Under the pieces are notes generated by a model that was not told the DNA's origin, made no database searches, and saw only the letters and a list, made by a program, of their open reading frames with translations. A stretch of 64,000 nt of DNA from Anaerolineales bacterium (GTDB taxonomy: Bacteria > Chloroflexota > Anaerolineae > Anaerolineales > Villigracilaceae), in assembly GCA_030680795.1 (NCBI GenBank), contig JAUXUL010000028.1, forward strand, positions 1 to 64,000, in the 5' to 3' direction. Every line of letters begins with the position of its first letter. Position 1 is the stretch's first letter. Below are positions 1 to 8,308 of the stretch, in pieces. The translations under genes were made by a program, and so were the position numbers.

Positions 1-1148
1 CAATATGCGCCAAGCGCAGTCTTGCTCTTCATCAAACTTTGTGCGCCAATTCGAAAGGCATTCGAAGCTCGATTCTGTGTATGCGGCGTGTGACTACTTT
101 TCACTTTGCCTCCAGTAATTTTGTTATTTGGAGCCAAACACAGCCAGGAAGAAAAATGTTTGACCGTAGGCCATTTGCTCACATCCGCGCCCGTTTCACT
201 CAGGATTTCCTGCACGGTCTGGGCTTCCAACCCATCGATTTTTGTGAGGTCAATGCCGCCTGTCATGCGGTAAAGAGATTCGGATAGGTCAAAATTAGGC
301 TGATTTTTGCGGCGTTTGCGCTTTCGTTTTTCTGGCGCAGGGGTGCCGGGTTGGTCTGGCTCTTCAAATTCATTGTATAGGATTTCGAGTTCCTGATCGC
401 ATTGTTTGATTTGTTGATCGTAAAAGTCGTACAATTCCAAGGCCTGTTTGAGAACAAAAAGATGTTCCAGTTTGTAGTTTCCTTCCAAAGACTTTTCGAT
501 CTCTTCTTCGCTTTTGGCGCACTTGGCATCACGATAACTGGCGAGTATTTTGCGGTTTCGTTCACCGCTGACGATGGCGCGAATGATCTTCATACCCGTC
601 ACACCGCTAATATCGCTCAATACATTCGTGAGACGAACATTCATCAAGGTCAAGGCTTTCTGCATGTGCTGAATATGCGCCGAACGATAGGCGACCAGCA
701 TGTCACGATGACGCACCAAACTGCGGATCGCACAAATCTGTTCTGACGGTCGAAAGGAGGCTCTCAGCAAGCCGTATGTATGTAATTGTTGCAGCCATTG
801 ACAATCTAAAACGTCGGTTTTGCGCCCAGTCACATTCTTCAAATGGCGCGCATTCACCAGATAGACTTCGAAACCACGGTTTTCTAAAATCTCGTACAAT
901 GGGATCCAATAGACCCCTGTCGATTCGAGGGCAACCGTTTTCACTCCACACTGCGCCAGCCAGTCGGCTAACCGATGGATGTCGGCAGTAAATGTTGGAA
1001 ACGAGCGAACGCTCTCTGTGTCACGGCCTTTCGGCACGGCTACATAGAATTCTTTCGCTCCAACATCGATCCCGGCCGCATTATGATTGATTTGCTCAAA
1101 CGCATCCAGCTCAACCACTTTCTGTTCTTTCTTTTTGTCCTTTTTCAT
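1..1148 (-). CDS. IS110-family transposase (3' end outside window)
   Basis: The frame is open from 1148 to the window edge, about 382 codons. The N-terminal DEDD/RuvC-like domain has an IDVGAKEFYVAV strand, the ALESTGVYWIPLYEIL block and the NARHLKNVTGRKTDVLD block. The C-terminal Transposase_20 domain includes MTGGIDLTKIDGLEAQTVQE and then LAPNNKITGGKVKSS, where the catalytic serine region of the family lies. The protein cuts and joins DNA as an RNA-guided recombinase in well studied relatives. An in-frame ATG at 1157 is an alternative start; 1148 has an AGACAGG stretch at better spacing. No frameshift is seen, so the visible part looks intact. Activity cannot be judged without the missing end. 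Confidence 0.88.
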   Translation of the reverse strand, partial: MKKDKKKEQKVVELDAFEQINHNAAGIDVGAKEFYVAVPKGRDTESVRSFPTFTADIHRLADWLAQCGVKTVALESTGVYWIPLYEILENRGFEVYLVNARHLKNVTGRKTDVLDCQWLQQLHTYGLLRASFRPSEQICAIRSLVRHRDMLVAYRSAHIQHMQKALTLMNVRLTNVLSDISGVTGMKIIRAIVSGERNRKILASYRDAKCAKSEEEIEKSLEGNYKLEHLFVLKQALELYDFYDQQIKQCDQELEILYNEFEEPDQPGTPAPEKRKRKRRKNQPNFDLSESLYRMTGGIDLTKIDGLEAQTVQEILSETGADVSKWPTVKHFSSWLCLAPNNKITGGKVKSSHTPHTQNRASNAFRIGAQSLMKSKTALGAY

Positions 1149-1345
1149 ATCAGGCATCCTGTCTTGAAAAATATTTCATGTCCAGACCCGCTTATCTATT
1201 TTGCTCGTACTCTACTAAACGGGGTCCAATTGGCCACCAAACATCAAACCACAGATAATCGGAACCATACTCGCAAACGGGCTCTTTCGCACCATTGGGT
1301 GATCGGTCTCGCTGTCTGTACATGATGACATATTTTATGCCAGAT
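1149..1345 (-). ncRNA. Candidate IS110 bridge RNA / non-coding end
   Basis: About 200 bp without a gene lie on the 5' side of the transposase. In IS110-group elements the bridge RNA is encoded in the non-coding end upstream of the recombinase, transcribed in the same direction. The sequence has repeated short motifs (AAACGGG near 1218 and 1276) and self-complementary parts around 1230-1260. This is position-based inference; no covariance model could be run. Confidence 0.4.
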
Positions 1346-1406
1346 TGTTTCTTTCGCTTTGAACAGCGATTTCTCTTCGCTGTGGTTTTACTCGCAATGA
1401 CGAATT

Positions 1407-2039
1407 ATGAACAAACTCCTCATCGCCACAAACAACCATGGCAAAGTCATTGAATTGCAGGACCTGTTGAAAGTTACAGGTATCCAGCTCCTGACACCGG
1501 TGGATATTCATTTATCTCTCGAGGTGGACGAAGATGGCAGCACTTATGCCGAAAACGCATCCAAGAAAGCGTTGACCTTCGCCCAAGCCAGCGGACTAAT
1601 CTCACTTGCCGATGACTCCGGCCTCGAAGTGGATGCGCTGGATGGCGCGCCTGGGCTTTATTCCGCGCGTTACGCCCCCCTCCGCCTCCCCCCATTTTCA
1701 GGGAAAATGAAAGAGCAAGAGGGGGGTGATGCGGATCGCCGCGCTTTTTTGTTGCAGAATTTAAAATACAAACCCCGCCCTTGGAAGGCTCATTTCCATG
1801 CCACGATTGCCATCGCCACACCATCCGGTGAAGTGGAATTTGCCGAGGGCAATTGCTTTGGCGAGATCATCCCCGCAGAACGCGGCAGTGGCGGTTTTGG
1901 TTATGACCCGATCTTTTTCCTGCCTGAGCTGAACAAAACCATGGCTGAATTGGATATGGAACAAAAAAACCGCCTCAGCCATCGTGCGCTGGCGGTGATG
2001 AATGCAAGGCCTGTCTTAAATAAAATGTTTGGGTTGTAA
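1407..2039 (+). CDS. rdgB: XTP/dITP diphosphatase (non-canonical purine NTP pyrophosphatase)
   Basis: RdgB/HAM1 family, 210 aa. It hydrolyses dITP, dXTP and dHAPTP to monophosphates and keeps deaminated purines out of DNA and RNA in the cytoplasm. Visible motifs are the N-terminal LLIATNNHGKVIEL nucleotide-binding strand, ADDSGLEVDALDGAPGLYSARYA, the GSGGFGYDPIF block and the C-terminal NRLSHRALAV helix. The family is usually about 195-200 aa. The extra length is a loop at residues about 89-107 encoded by a GC-rich palindromic repeat (1674-1727) inserted in frame right after SARYA. No clear Shine-Dalgarno precedes ATG 1407. The upstream leader (1346-1406) holds a short repeat ending in CTCGCAATGAC. 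It reads away from the hydrolase gene downstream. Confidence 0.95.
   Translation: MNKLLIATNNHGKVIELQDLLKVTGIQLLTPVDIHLSLEVDEDGSTYAENASKKALTFAQASGLISLADDSGLEVDALDGAPGLYSARYAPLRLPPFSGKMKEQEGGDADRRAFLLQNLKYKPRPWKAHFHATIAIATPSGEVEFAEGNCFGEIIPAERGSGGFGYDPIFFLPELNKTMAELDMEQKNRLSHRALAVMNARPVLNKMFGL
1674..1727. repeat. Palindromic repeat inserted in frame in rdgB
   Basis: A C6 run at one end and a G6 run at the other enclose a perfect hairpin CATTTTC...GAAAATG at 1693-1709. It encodes an extra loop between the conserved SARYA motif and the following helix. The layout resembles the insert in the GT39 gene at 14151-14195 and the copies at 55846 and 58040. Confidence 0.65.
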
Positions 2040-2070
2040 GAGCAGGCTTGTCCTGAGTTTGATCGAAAGG

Positions 2071-2853
2071 CTAAGGCGCAAAACGAAGCGCTAATGCATC
2101 CATAAATTGCTTTAACAGATTGGCAACCAGATCAGGCTGTTCCAGCATCACCATATGGCCCGCATTTTCCAGCACATGGAACTGGGAGTTGACAATGCCC
2201 TCATGCAAAGACTGTGAATGTTTCAAGGGCATCATCTTATCCTCTGCGCCGCAAACGACCAGCCCGGGGATTTTTATTTTTTCCAATTGATCCGTCACAT
2301 CAAATTCATTACAGGCCAGGAAATCGCCCAGCAAAACAGACGGCCGTATTTTCATCATATTTTGTTTTGAAAGCTGTGCCAAACTTTGCGGGGCATTGGC
2401 ACTGAAACAATTCTCATTGATCATCTCCACAGTGGCTTCAAATGTATTTGAGTTGCCTGCGGTTTCAAGGATATTGGAAGCCACACGCATTTTCGCGCCG
2501 CCGCCCAGTAAAGCCAATCCCACAACTTTATTGGGGTATTTCAAAGCAAGTGTAAGGGCAATGGCACTCCCCATTGAAATACCCGCGAAAACTGCCGCAC
2601 GGATCTTTAATGCCTTCATGAAAGCAAGTACATCATCGGCATACTCATGGATTGAGCGCCTGCCAATCCCTTCAGACAACCCATGCCCGGGCAGGTCGAG
2701 CGCGTAAATTCTTTCGCCAGCCAACCGCCTGATTTGCGGAGGCCAGGTTAAATGATTGCCGCCCGCCCCGTGGATCAAAATCACGGGCGGGCGTTTGAAA
2801 TGTCCTTGTTGTGTTTGATGGGTAAAATAATGACACCCCGCGGATACTGGCAT
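2071..2853 (-). CDS. Alpha/beta-fold hydrolase
   Basis: 260 aa with all canonical alpha/beta-hydrolase marks: an oxyanion HGAGGN loop near residue 28, the GISMGS nucleophile elbow with serine near residue 93, an acidic residue in VVCGAEDKMMP near 206, and the catalytic histidine in NAGHMV near 234. Soluble, no signal peptide. The substrate cannot be read from the sequence; relatives include esterases, haloperoxidases and C-C bond hydrolases. Its ATG overlaps the stop of the sensor kinase by one base (TAATG), so the two are probably translationally coupled. The 31-bp gap to rdgB holds a copy of a repeat containing TTGTCCTGAGTTTGATCG. Confidence 0.85.
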   Translation of the reverse strand: MPVSAGCHYFTHQTQQGHFKRPPVILIHGAGGNHLTWPPQIRRLAGERIYALDLPGHGLSEGIGRRSIHEYADDVLAFMKALKIRAAVFAGISMGSAIALTLALKYPNKVVGLALLGGGAKMRVASNILETAGNSNTFEATVEMINENCFSANAPQSLAQLSKQNMMKIRPSVLLGDFLACNEFDVTDQLEKIKIPGLVVCGAEDKMMPLKHSQSLHEGIVNSQFHVLENAGHMVMLEQPDLVANLLKQFMDALALRFAP

Positions 2854-4604
2854 TATTTATTTTGCGGATTATTTAAACGATCTGCAGCATCTTCGGTGAG
2901 AGGAATATATACCTGTATTTTTGTACCTTTGCCAGGAGCAGAATCGATTTGCAGGAGTCCATTCACAAGTTCAGAGCGTTCGCGCAAGTTGACCATACCA
3001 AGACTACTGTTTGCGCGTTGGTCATATCCCCCTGACATGGATTTCATATCAAAACCTACACCGTTATCCAGGATCTCTAAGAACGCAATACCGGACTCCA
3101 TTTGCCGCAGACGCACTGTAATGGACTCAGCGGAAGCATGTTTGCGCGCATTATTGACCGCTTCTTCAATGATGTAAAAGATGACACCTTGTTTCCCCAT
3201 ATCCAATTGAGTTGTAACTCGTTCGTCAATGTTTACCACCACTTCTTGGGCGTATGTTTCCATCATTTTATCCGCCATAGCTTGCACTGCCGCAGCCAGC
3301 CCCTGAGACTCAAGGATGAGTGGGCGCAAGGTGAAAAGCATGTGACGGATTTCCTTCGTTGTGCGCTGCGCAAGTTCCTCCAGCTTGACGATTTCCTCGC
3401 CTGCGCCTTTGACGTCTTTTATCATTATGTGTCGTATGATATTCAGCCGCATTGCCATCGCCGCAATCGATTGAGTAGGACCGTCGTGCAGGTCCCGCGC
3501 CAGTTTCTTGCGCGCCTCTTCATGCACTTCAATCATGCGTTCCTTCTCTTCGAAAAGGTCCTGATACAAACGCGCATTTTGGAGGGGAATCACTGCTTGT
3601 TTTCCAATAATATCAAGTAGATTCAGGCGTTCTTGATTAAAATAATCAGGTTGGGGATGTGCAAATAATAAAACGCCATAAACATTTAAACCGCTGCGCA
3701 AAGGGAAACAATATCCACTGACGCAGTTCCTGAGCGCGATCACATGCCCAAGTTCAGGGTCATGGCCAATGTCCTTGAAAGAGATTGGCTCACCCTCATC
3801 AAGTGCTTTTTTCAAGACACCATCCGCGCCGTCAAAAGTTGTGCGCATATCTGCGTTCGTGAATCGCCGCGCAGAGCCGATCCGAAGTTTGCCGCTGTTA
3901 AACAACAACACCGCGCCAACCAGCGATTCACTGTCTGATTGTTCAGGGTCAGGATTCAATGCCGTCACGCTTATATCCAAAGTGGATTCAAGTACACGTT
4001 TGTAACTGAGCGTGGAGGATAGAGTTGATGTCAACTCATAAATAGCGCGCATGCGCTCGCTTTGAATGGCACGTGCCTTTTCCTCCGCATCCATAGACAA
4101 GGCGCGGTTTTGTCCCGTATGTACCATCATGCGGCGTCCCAGGAAACCAAATACAAGGCTCAAGCTGGCCAATATCCCGATAACAACCAGAGTAAGAGAC
4201 AAGTCTTCCTGGACCTGGATTCCTGTATAAAAAACCAGACCGGAAAATAGTAATGCGGCGATCAATCCCCCAAAAAATGCAAAGTAAATCGAACCAGTCA
4301 GGATCGGCAGCAACCCTGTCCAAAATGCGGGCCCACGCAGTCCACCCTGCACCAGGAAAAACGCCCCTGCCAAAATCAGGTCCACCAAAAGGCTGATATG
4401 GCGAAGATAGGTGATACGCACATTCAAACCCGCAAGAACGGTCATCGCGAGGTTCCATATAATTATTATGGCCAAGGGCCACATGGAAACCGCGTCAATT
4501 TTTTGAACCAGCCCAAGCGATACGATCAGGCCTACTAGCATGATCCATCGTATTGAAATGGCAAACCAGTCTGCCATGTAGGGTGTGTCAGATTTTTGCA
4601 TCAT
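2853..4604 (-). CDS. Membrane sensor histidine kinase, GAF and HisKA_3 type
   Basis: 583 aa. About five or six transmembrane helices fill residues 12-165, a GAF-like domain follows (about 195-345), then a HisKA_3 dimerisation domain with ARDLHDGPTQS (phospho-histidine near 372) and an HATPase domain with EEAVNNARKHA and LDNGVGFD. This is the NarX/LiaS/DesK class, which normally phosphorylates a NarL-type response regulator. No such regulator is adjacent on either side, so it is an orphan kinase here. The HATPase G2 box reads SSLGMVNLRER. It is coupled to the downstream hydrolase by a TAATG overlap. The signal sensed is unknown. Confidence 0.9.
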   Translation of the reverse strand: MMQKSDTPYMADWFAISIRWIMLVGLIVSLGLVQKIDAVSMWPLAIIIIWNLAMTVLAGLNVRITYLRHISLLVDLILAGAFFLVQGGLRGPAFWTGLLPILTGSIYFAFFGGLIAALLFSGLVFYTGIQVQEDLSLTLVVIGILASLSLVFGFLGRRMMVHTGQNRALSMDAEEKARAIQSERMRAIYELTSTLSSTLSYKRVLESTLDISVTALNPDPEQSDSESLVGAVLLFNSGKLRIGSARRFTNADMRTTFDGADGVLKKALDEGEPISFKDIGHDPELGHVIALRNCVSGYCFPLRSGLNVYGVLLFAHPQPDYFNQERLNLLDIIGKQAVIPLQNARLYQDLFEEKERMIEVHEEARKKLARDLHDGPTQSIAAMAMRLNIIRHIMIKDVKGAGEEIVKLEELAQRTTKEIRHMLFTLRPLILESQGLAAAVQAMADKMMETYAQEVVVNIDERVTTQLDMGKQGVIFYIIEEAVNNARKHASAESITVRLRQMESGIAFLEILDNGVGFDMKSMSGGYDQRANSSLGMVNLRERSELVNGLLQIDSAPGKGTKIQVYIPLTEDAADRLNNPQNK

Positions 4605-4671
4605 TACTTGTCAATCATAACGATTAATCTGCAGGACGACAAGGTCAGGGATGTTACAGCGAGAATACACC

Positions 4672-5403
4672 TCATTCGGCTTCGTATCCCATGCGGGGCA
4701 GGTATTTGGCTAATTTCTCTTTTAGGACCTGCTTTTGCGCGTCATGATAGGCTTCGCGGAATCTGCCGATCTTGCCCTTGAAGAAATGCAGACCCGACTG
4801 CCCGTCGTTTGCCCCCGGACGATACTGCTCGATTACCGCGCGGACCGCGAGCATGTTCCCGTCCAATTTGAGATAATTCACCAGTTTGGCAGATTCCTCA
4901 TCATAGTTTGTCAACAACTCCTCGTAGCGGGCGATGAGCACGTTTTTCTCATCCATCCACTTTTCCCAAACGTGGACATACTGCATCATAAAGTCCGCAC
5001 ATTTTTCAAAATCAGAGAGATGTGAAAAAGCATTAGGTTGTCCTTTTGCAAGCGCGCGCTGACCGAAATCATAGGCGGAAAGCATGGCGTCGCGCGGGTC
5101 ACGATAAATGTATGTGATGCGCAGCAGGCCCACAGTCGAGAGCAGGCGCGAGGCGTTTGTGGGCCCAGCATGTGCTTTGATGACGAAAGTATTTCCCAAC
5201 AAAGCGGGCACGCTCACCATCCCAAGCCTGCGCGCAGACAGTACGCCGATGTTGCTATTGACTTCGGTAAGTATTTTATTCAGGCCGTATTTCTCACGAA
5301 TGTCATGCGCATCAGCACAGCCTGTTGTTTTCATCAGATCATGGATGAGATTATAATGCCAGGCTGAACCTGCGCGCGGCATACCAACGGAAAGAACGAT
5401 CAT
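4672..5403 (-). CDS. Sulfotransferase family protein
   Basis: 243 aa. The N-terminus VGMPRAGSAWHYNLIHDLM is the 5'-phosphosulfate-binding loop of PAPS-dependent sulfotransferases, and YIYRDPRDAMLSAY is the 3'-phosphate-binding motif. The C-terminal part has a basic segment (RFREAYHDAQKQVLKEKL) typical of the family. It would transfer sulfate from PAPS to an acceptor sugar or lipid. Its ATG overlaps the stop of the upstream O-antigen-ligase-like gene (ATGA at 5400-5403), so it is the last gene of the glycan operon and probably modifies that polymer. The acceptor is unknown. Confidence 0.85.
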   Translation of the reverse strand: MIVLSVGMPRAGSAWHYNLIHDLMKTTGCADAHDIREKYGLNKILTEVNSNIGVLSARRLGMVSVPALLGNTFVIKAHAGPTNASRLLSTVGLLRITYIYRDPRDAMLSAYDFGQRALAKGQPNAFSHLSDFEKCADFMMQYVHVWEKWMDEKNVLIARYEELLTNYDEESAKLVNYLKLDGNMLAVRAVIEQYRPGANDGQSGLHFFKGKIGRFREAYHDAQKQVLKEKLAKYLPRMGYEAE

Positions 5404-6848
5404 TTGATTTCCTTTTGCGATGAAGTGGCAGCCAGCCCCACCAGTATGCCAGAGACCAGCCAGATATTTGGCGTTGTGAGCGAATCCTGGGTGAAATTAT
5501 ATAAGGTGATCCCCAGCCCTGCAAATACTCCGGCAGTGGCGGCAAAACGCGCCCAGGGCTCCTTGCGGCCCAAAAGAGAAAGTATTTCGCCAAGCACGTT
5601 GAATTGAAAGGCAGCGAATAAAAAGAATCCGATCAAACCTGTTTCGGCCAGCAGACGTATGTAAAGATTTTTCGGGTTGGGGTACAAACGATTTTCCGGG
5701 TTCAATTGCCGCGCGATCTCCGGCACTGTGGTCAATGACCAATCGGGTAAATTTTGATACATATAAAATCCGCTCGCACCCAGACCCACGCCAGTAAGAG
5801 GATGTTCTTCAAAAGCCGCAATTGCCGCGCTTGAATATGCGCCGCGCGCGCCAGCGCTGATATTCACCATATATTCGCTCAGAGTATGAGCGTCTGTTTC
5901 CCATAAACGGCGGAAGAAGTTCTTCTGTCCGAGAAAAAGAATTGTACCTGCAAACACACCCAGGACAGCAATGATCATGCTGATCCGAAATAAAACATCG
6001 AACATGCCTCCCCGAAAGCCATTGATGAACCAGGTCCATATTGCGCGAATGACATCGCCTCCAAGTAATAAAAAAGTTACTCCAGCCGCGGCGGCTGTGG
6101 TCAATAAACCACCGCGTGAATAGGTCGCTAAAAGCGCCAGCAAGGATAATGCCAAAAGAACAGGCTCCAGCCATTTCACGCGGGTGAGGCGAAAATTTGT
6201 CAGTACCGCGGCAAATAAAAACGGGATAAAGATCGTAGCCAGTTGTCCCGCAAGCCAGGCAGGTTCATAGGCCAGCCCCGAAACGCGATTCGTGCGCACA
6301 AGTTCGCGCATCGAAAATGCAAGCTGCCAATGCGTCACCATTTCTTTTTCAAGCCAATGGGTATAAAACGTAAGCGCCTGCAAACCACTCCAGGCAAGAT
6401 CAAGGCACAAGCCAGCCAGGATCCATTTGACGGTAAAACGAAAGTCGGCTTCCTCTTTGTTCATCCAGACCGCGCTGATGAAGAAAGCCAGCCCGATGAA
6501 AAGTGTTGCCAATGCGCGGATTGTGCGCCCGAGGTAGGTTTGCCCGCGCAGGGGGATCGGATTAATCAGCGCCCCAAAGCTGGTTGCAAAAACTACAAAG
6601 AGCACAAACGCCCCAAGCGCAACGAACACGCCCGTCCAATATAGATTTAATTTTTTGCGGCTTGCTTGAATGAGTAAAAGAGGAAGAAGCAATGCCAGTG
6701 GATACAGCGCCAGTGGACGCACAAGTGTACCTTCACCTAGAAAAGGAAACCAGCGAAAACTGGTGACTGGCAAAGCCAGCAAAGCCGCGCCCCAAAGGAG
6801 GCGGGTAAGGTTTTCCGTGGAGAACAAGGAAAGTGCTGATTTTTTCAT
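5400..6848 (-). CDS. O-antigen ligase/polymerase family membrane protein (Wzy/WaaL-like)
   Basis: 482 aa with about 10-12 hydrophobic helices and a large loop (about residues 325-395) containing LTGVGLGASGFYMYQNLPDW, the hallmark region of the Wzy_C/O-antigen ligase family. A second family mark is LATYSRGGLL near residue 245. It should polymerise or ligate lipid-linked glycan repeat units at the outer face of the cytoplasmic membrane. It overlaps by four bases both the Wzz-like gene upstream (ATGA at 6845-6848) and the sulfotransferase downstream, so the three are one transcription unit. Whether it is a polymerase or a ligase cannot be decided from sequence. Confidence 0.87.
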   Translation of the reverse strand: MKKSALSLFSTENLTRLLWGAALLALPVTSFRWFPFLGEGTLVRPLALYPLALLLPLLLIQASRKKLNLYWTGVFVALGAFVLFVVFATSFGALINPIPLRGQTYLGRTIRALATLFIGLAFFISAVWMNKEEADFRFTVKWILAGLCLDLAWSGLQALTFYTHWLEKEMVTHWQLAFSMRELVRTNRVSGLAYEPAWLAGQLATIFIPFLFAAVLTNFRLTRVKWLEPVLLALSLLALLATYSRGGLLTTAAAAGVTFLLLGGDVIRAIWTWFINGFRGGMFDVLFRISMIIAVLGVFAGTILFLGQKNFFRRLWETDAHTLSEYMVNISAGARGAYSSAAIAAFEEHPLTGVGLGASGFYMYQNLPDWSLTTVPEIARQLNPENRLYPNPKNLYIRLLAETGLIGFFLFAAFQFNVLGEILSLLGRKEPWARFAATAGVFAGLGITLYNFTQDSLTTPNIWLVSGILVGLAATSSQKEIK

Positions 6849-7459
6849 TTATCTTTTGGTTTTATGAACAGCACAACAAAAACAGCAAACGTGAGGAAAC
6901 CAACCGAGCCAGCGAGTAAATATCCGCTGAGAGGTATGCTGCGCTCAACGGGCAAATTATCATATTGGGTTACTTCAAGTTTTACAAACTCATTGATATT
7001 TCCAGCATCTATTTCGGCTTGAACCAGTTGCACAAATATCTCCGCCCAGGCGGAGGCAAGCCCTGCGGCGACCTGTGGGTCATTATCAGCGGCATAAAAA
7101 TGCCAGCCTGCTTCGGCCGGTTGACTGAGCTGTAATGTCTCCCCGCGTAAATCTTCCACTGGAAATGCAAATTCAGAAGATAGCCGGCTCATGATCTCAT
7201 CATGCCAGGCCAGCTCCTCCAATTTACGCGCTTCCCGTTCGAGATAATAGAACTGCTGACGATCTGTATCCTGAGGCCAGGCTTGCTCGAGGTTAAAATC
7301 CACATTAACGGTAGCGCGCGCCCGATACGGAGGCGTGGCAATAAAATAAACAGCTGCGCCGATCAATGCGCCAAGCATTGCGCCTAAAACCCAAAAGCGC
7401 CATGCTTTGAGCAGGCGAATAATGTCATCGAGAGAGGGAGGAGTAAAAAGAAAATTCAT
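6845..7459 (-). CDS. Wzz-like polysaccharide chain-length determinant protein
   Basis: 204 aa. Topology is that of the Wzz/PCP family: a short cytoplasmic N-terminus, transmembrane helix at about 22-42 (WVLGAMLGALIGAAVYFIA), an extracytoplasmic domain with a coiled region, and a second helix at about 178-198 followed by a short tail FIKPKDK. No kinase domain is fused. It probably sets the chain length of the polymer made by the overlapping Wzy-like protein. It is shorter than enterobacterial Wzz (about 325 aa). The gene starts 40 bp after the GT2 gene across a heptamer array. Confidence 0.8.
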   Translation of the reverse strand: MNFLFTPPSLDDIIRLLKAWRFWVLGAMLGALIGAAVYFIATPPYRARATVNVDFNLEQAWPQDTDRQQFYYLEREARKLEELAWHDEIMSRLSSEFAFPVEDLRGETLQLSQPAEAGWHFYAADNDPQVAAGLASAWAEIFVQLVQAEIDAGNINEFVKLEVTQYDNLPVERSIPLSGYLLAGSVGFLTFAVFVVLFIKPKDK

Positions 7460-7467
7460 GGTGAAGT

Positions 7468-7512
7468 GTTTATGTAAATAGTAATCAGTAATTTACAAAT
7501 TACGAATTACTA
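7468..7512. repeat. Heptamer array at the GT2/wzz junction
   Basis: Degenerate 7-bp units (GTAATCA, GTAATTT, ACAAATT, ACGAATT, ACTATTT) fill the gap between the two genes and run into the last codons of the GT2 gene, where they encode the tail INSNS before the stop. Confidence 0.7.
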
Positions 7513-8273
7513 TTTATCCGCCATGTCCAAAGCGGTCCGATTATTTTTCTTAGATAGTATTTTGCCACAATCAAAGAGAAAAAACCACCACCATCGCGAT
7601 AATGCACGCGGATCATTTCAGGCCAGCAGCGGTCATCTGCGGATGTGGTTTTTCCCAAATCGTGAATGCGGAAATTTGCCCAAACTTTCCCCGCCACATA
7701 TTTGATGGGCGCGTGTGCGGCCATACGAGTCCACAGATCATAATCCATTGCGAAATAAAAGGACGGGTCGAGCGGGCCCAGTTTCTGCCAGTATTTGGCG
7801 CGGAAGAACATGGTCTGTTGCGGGATGTGAACATAGCCCTGACGCAGGCGGCGATAATCTGTCTGCGCGGCGTTGAACCTGCCGATGACCTGCCCCTCTG
7901 CATTGATGAAATTACAATCCGCATACACCATTGCAAATCCAGGATTTTCAAGCAGATACTTCACCGCCTCGCCAACCGCGCCTGGATTGTAGGTGTCGTC
8001 AGAATTGATCCATGCCAGGACTTCACCTTTTGCGCGATTGAATCCTTTATTGATCGCATCGGTCTGGCCTTGATCCTGCTCGCTGACCCACCAGGCGAGT
8101 CTACCCTGATGCTTTTTGATCAGCTCCAGACTGCCATCGGTCGAGCCGCCATCCACAATAATGTACTCAATCTGCGGATAATCCTGCCCCAGCACAGATT
8201 GAATCGTCTTCTCAAGGAACTGCGCTTGATTGAAAGACGGAGTAATAATGGAAACAAGAGGAAGAGTGGTCAT
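7500..8273 (-). CDS. Family 2 glycosyltransferase
   Basis: 257 aa GT-A fold enzyme. It begins with PLVSIITPSFNQAQFLEKTI, then the nucleotide-sugar site YIIVDGGSTDGSLE, the AINKGF motif, and the DXD-type metal site WINSDD near residue 92. It would add a sugar from an activated donor to the lipid-linked glycan on the cytoplasmic side. It lies in the same direction as the wzz/wzy/sulfotransferase genes, separated by a heptamer array on each side; the downstream array supplies its final codons. The sugar specificity is not predictable. Confidence 0.9.
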   Translation of the reverse strand: MTTLPLVSIITPSFNQAQFLEKTIQSVLGQDYPQIEYIIVDGGSTDGSLELIKKHQGRLAWWVSEQDQGQTDAINKGFNRAKGEVLAWINSDDTYNPGAVGEAVKYLLENPGFAMVYADCNFINAEGQVIGRFNAAQTDYRRLRQGYVHIPQQTMFFRAKYWQKLGPLDPSFYFAMDYDLWTRMAAHAPIKYVAGKVWANFRIHDLGKTTSADDRCWPEMIRVHYRDGGGFFSLIVAKYYLRKIIGPLWTWRINSNS

Positions 8274-8308
8274 TAGTTACCAGTGATCAGTGATCAGTGA
8301 ATGATTAT
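8274..8308. repeat. Heptamer array AGTGATC
   Basis: Two and a half tandem copies of AGTGATC lie between the GT2 gene and the sulfotransferase. The same heptamer on the opposite strand (GATCACT) recurs at 37303-37338 and 15560. Confidence 0.7.

Larger units (their letters stand above)
1..1345 (-). mobile_element. Partial IS110-family insertion sequence
   Basis: The element consists of a transposase gene running off the left window edge plus about 200 bp of non-coding DNA on its 5' side. IS110-family elements (established knowledge) carry a DEDD recombinase and a structured non-coding end that makes the bridge RNA or seekRNA. The outer boundary is not visible as a terminal inverted repeat, which fits IS110 elements, many of which lack one. 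The right limit near 1345 is an estimate from where the sequence changes to the leader of the next gene. Confidence 0.75.

Noticed and set aside
7602-8276. 224-codon plus-strand frame opposite the GT2 gene
   Set aside because: Antisense shadow of a clear glycosyltransferase; no recognisable domain or ribosome site.
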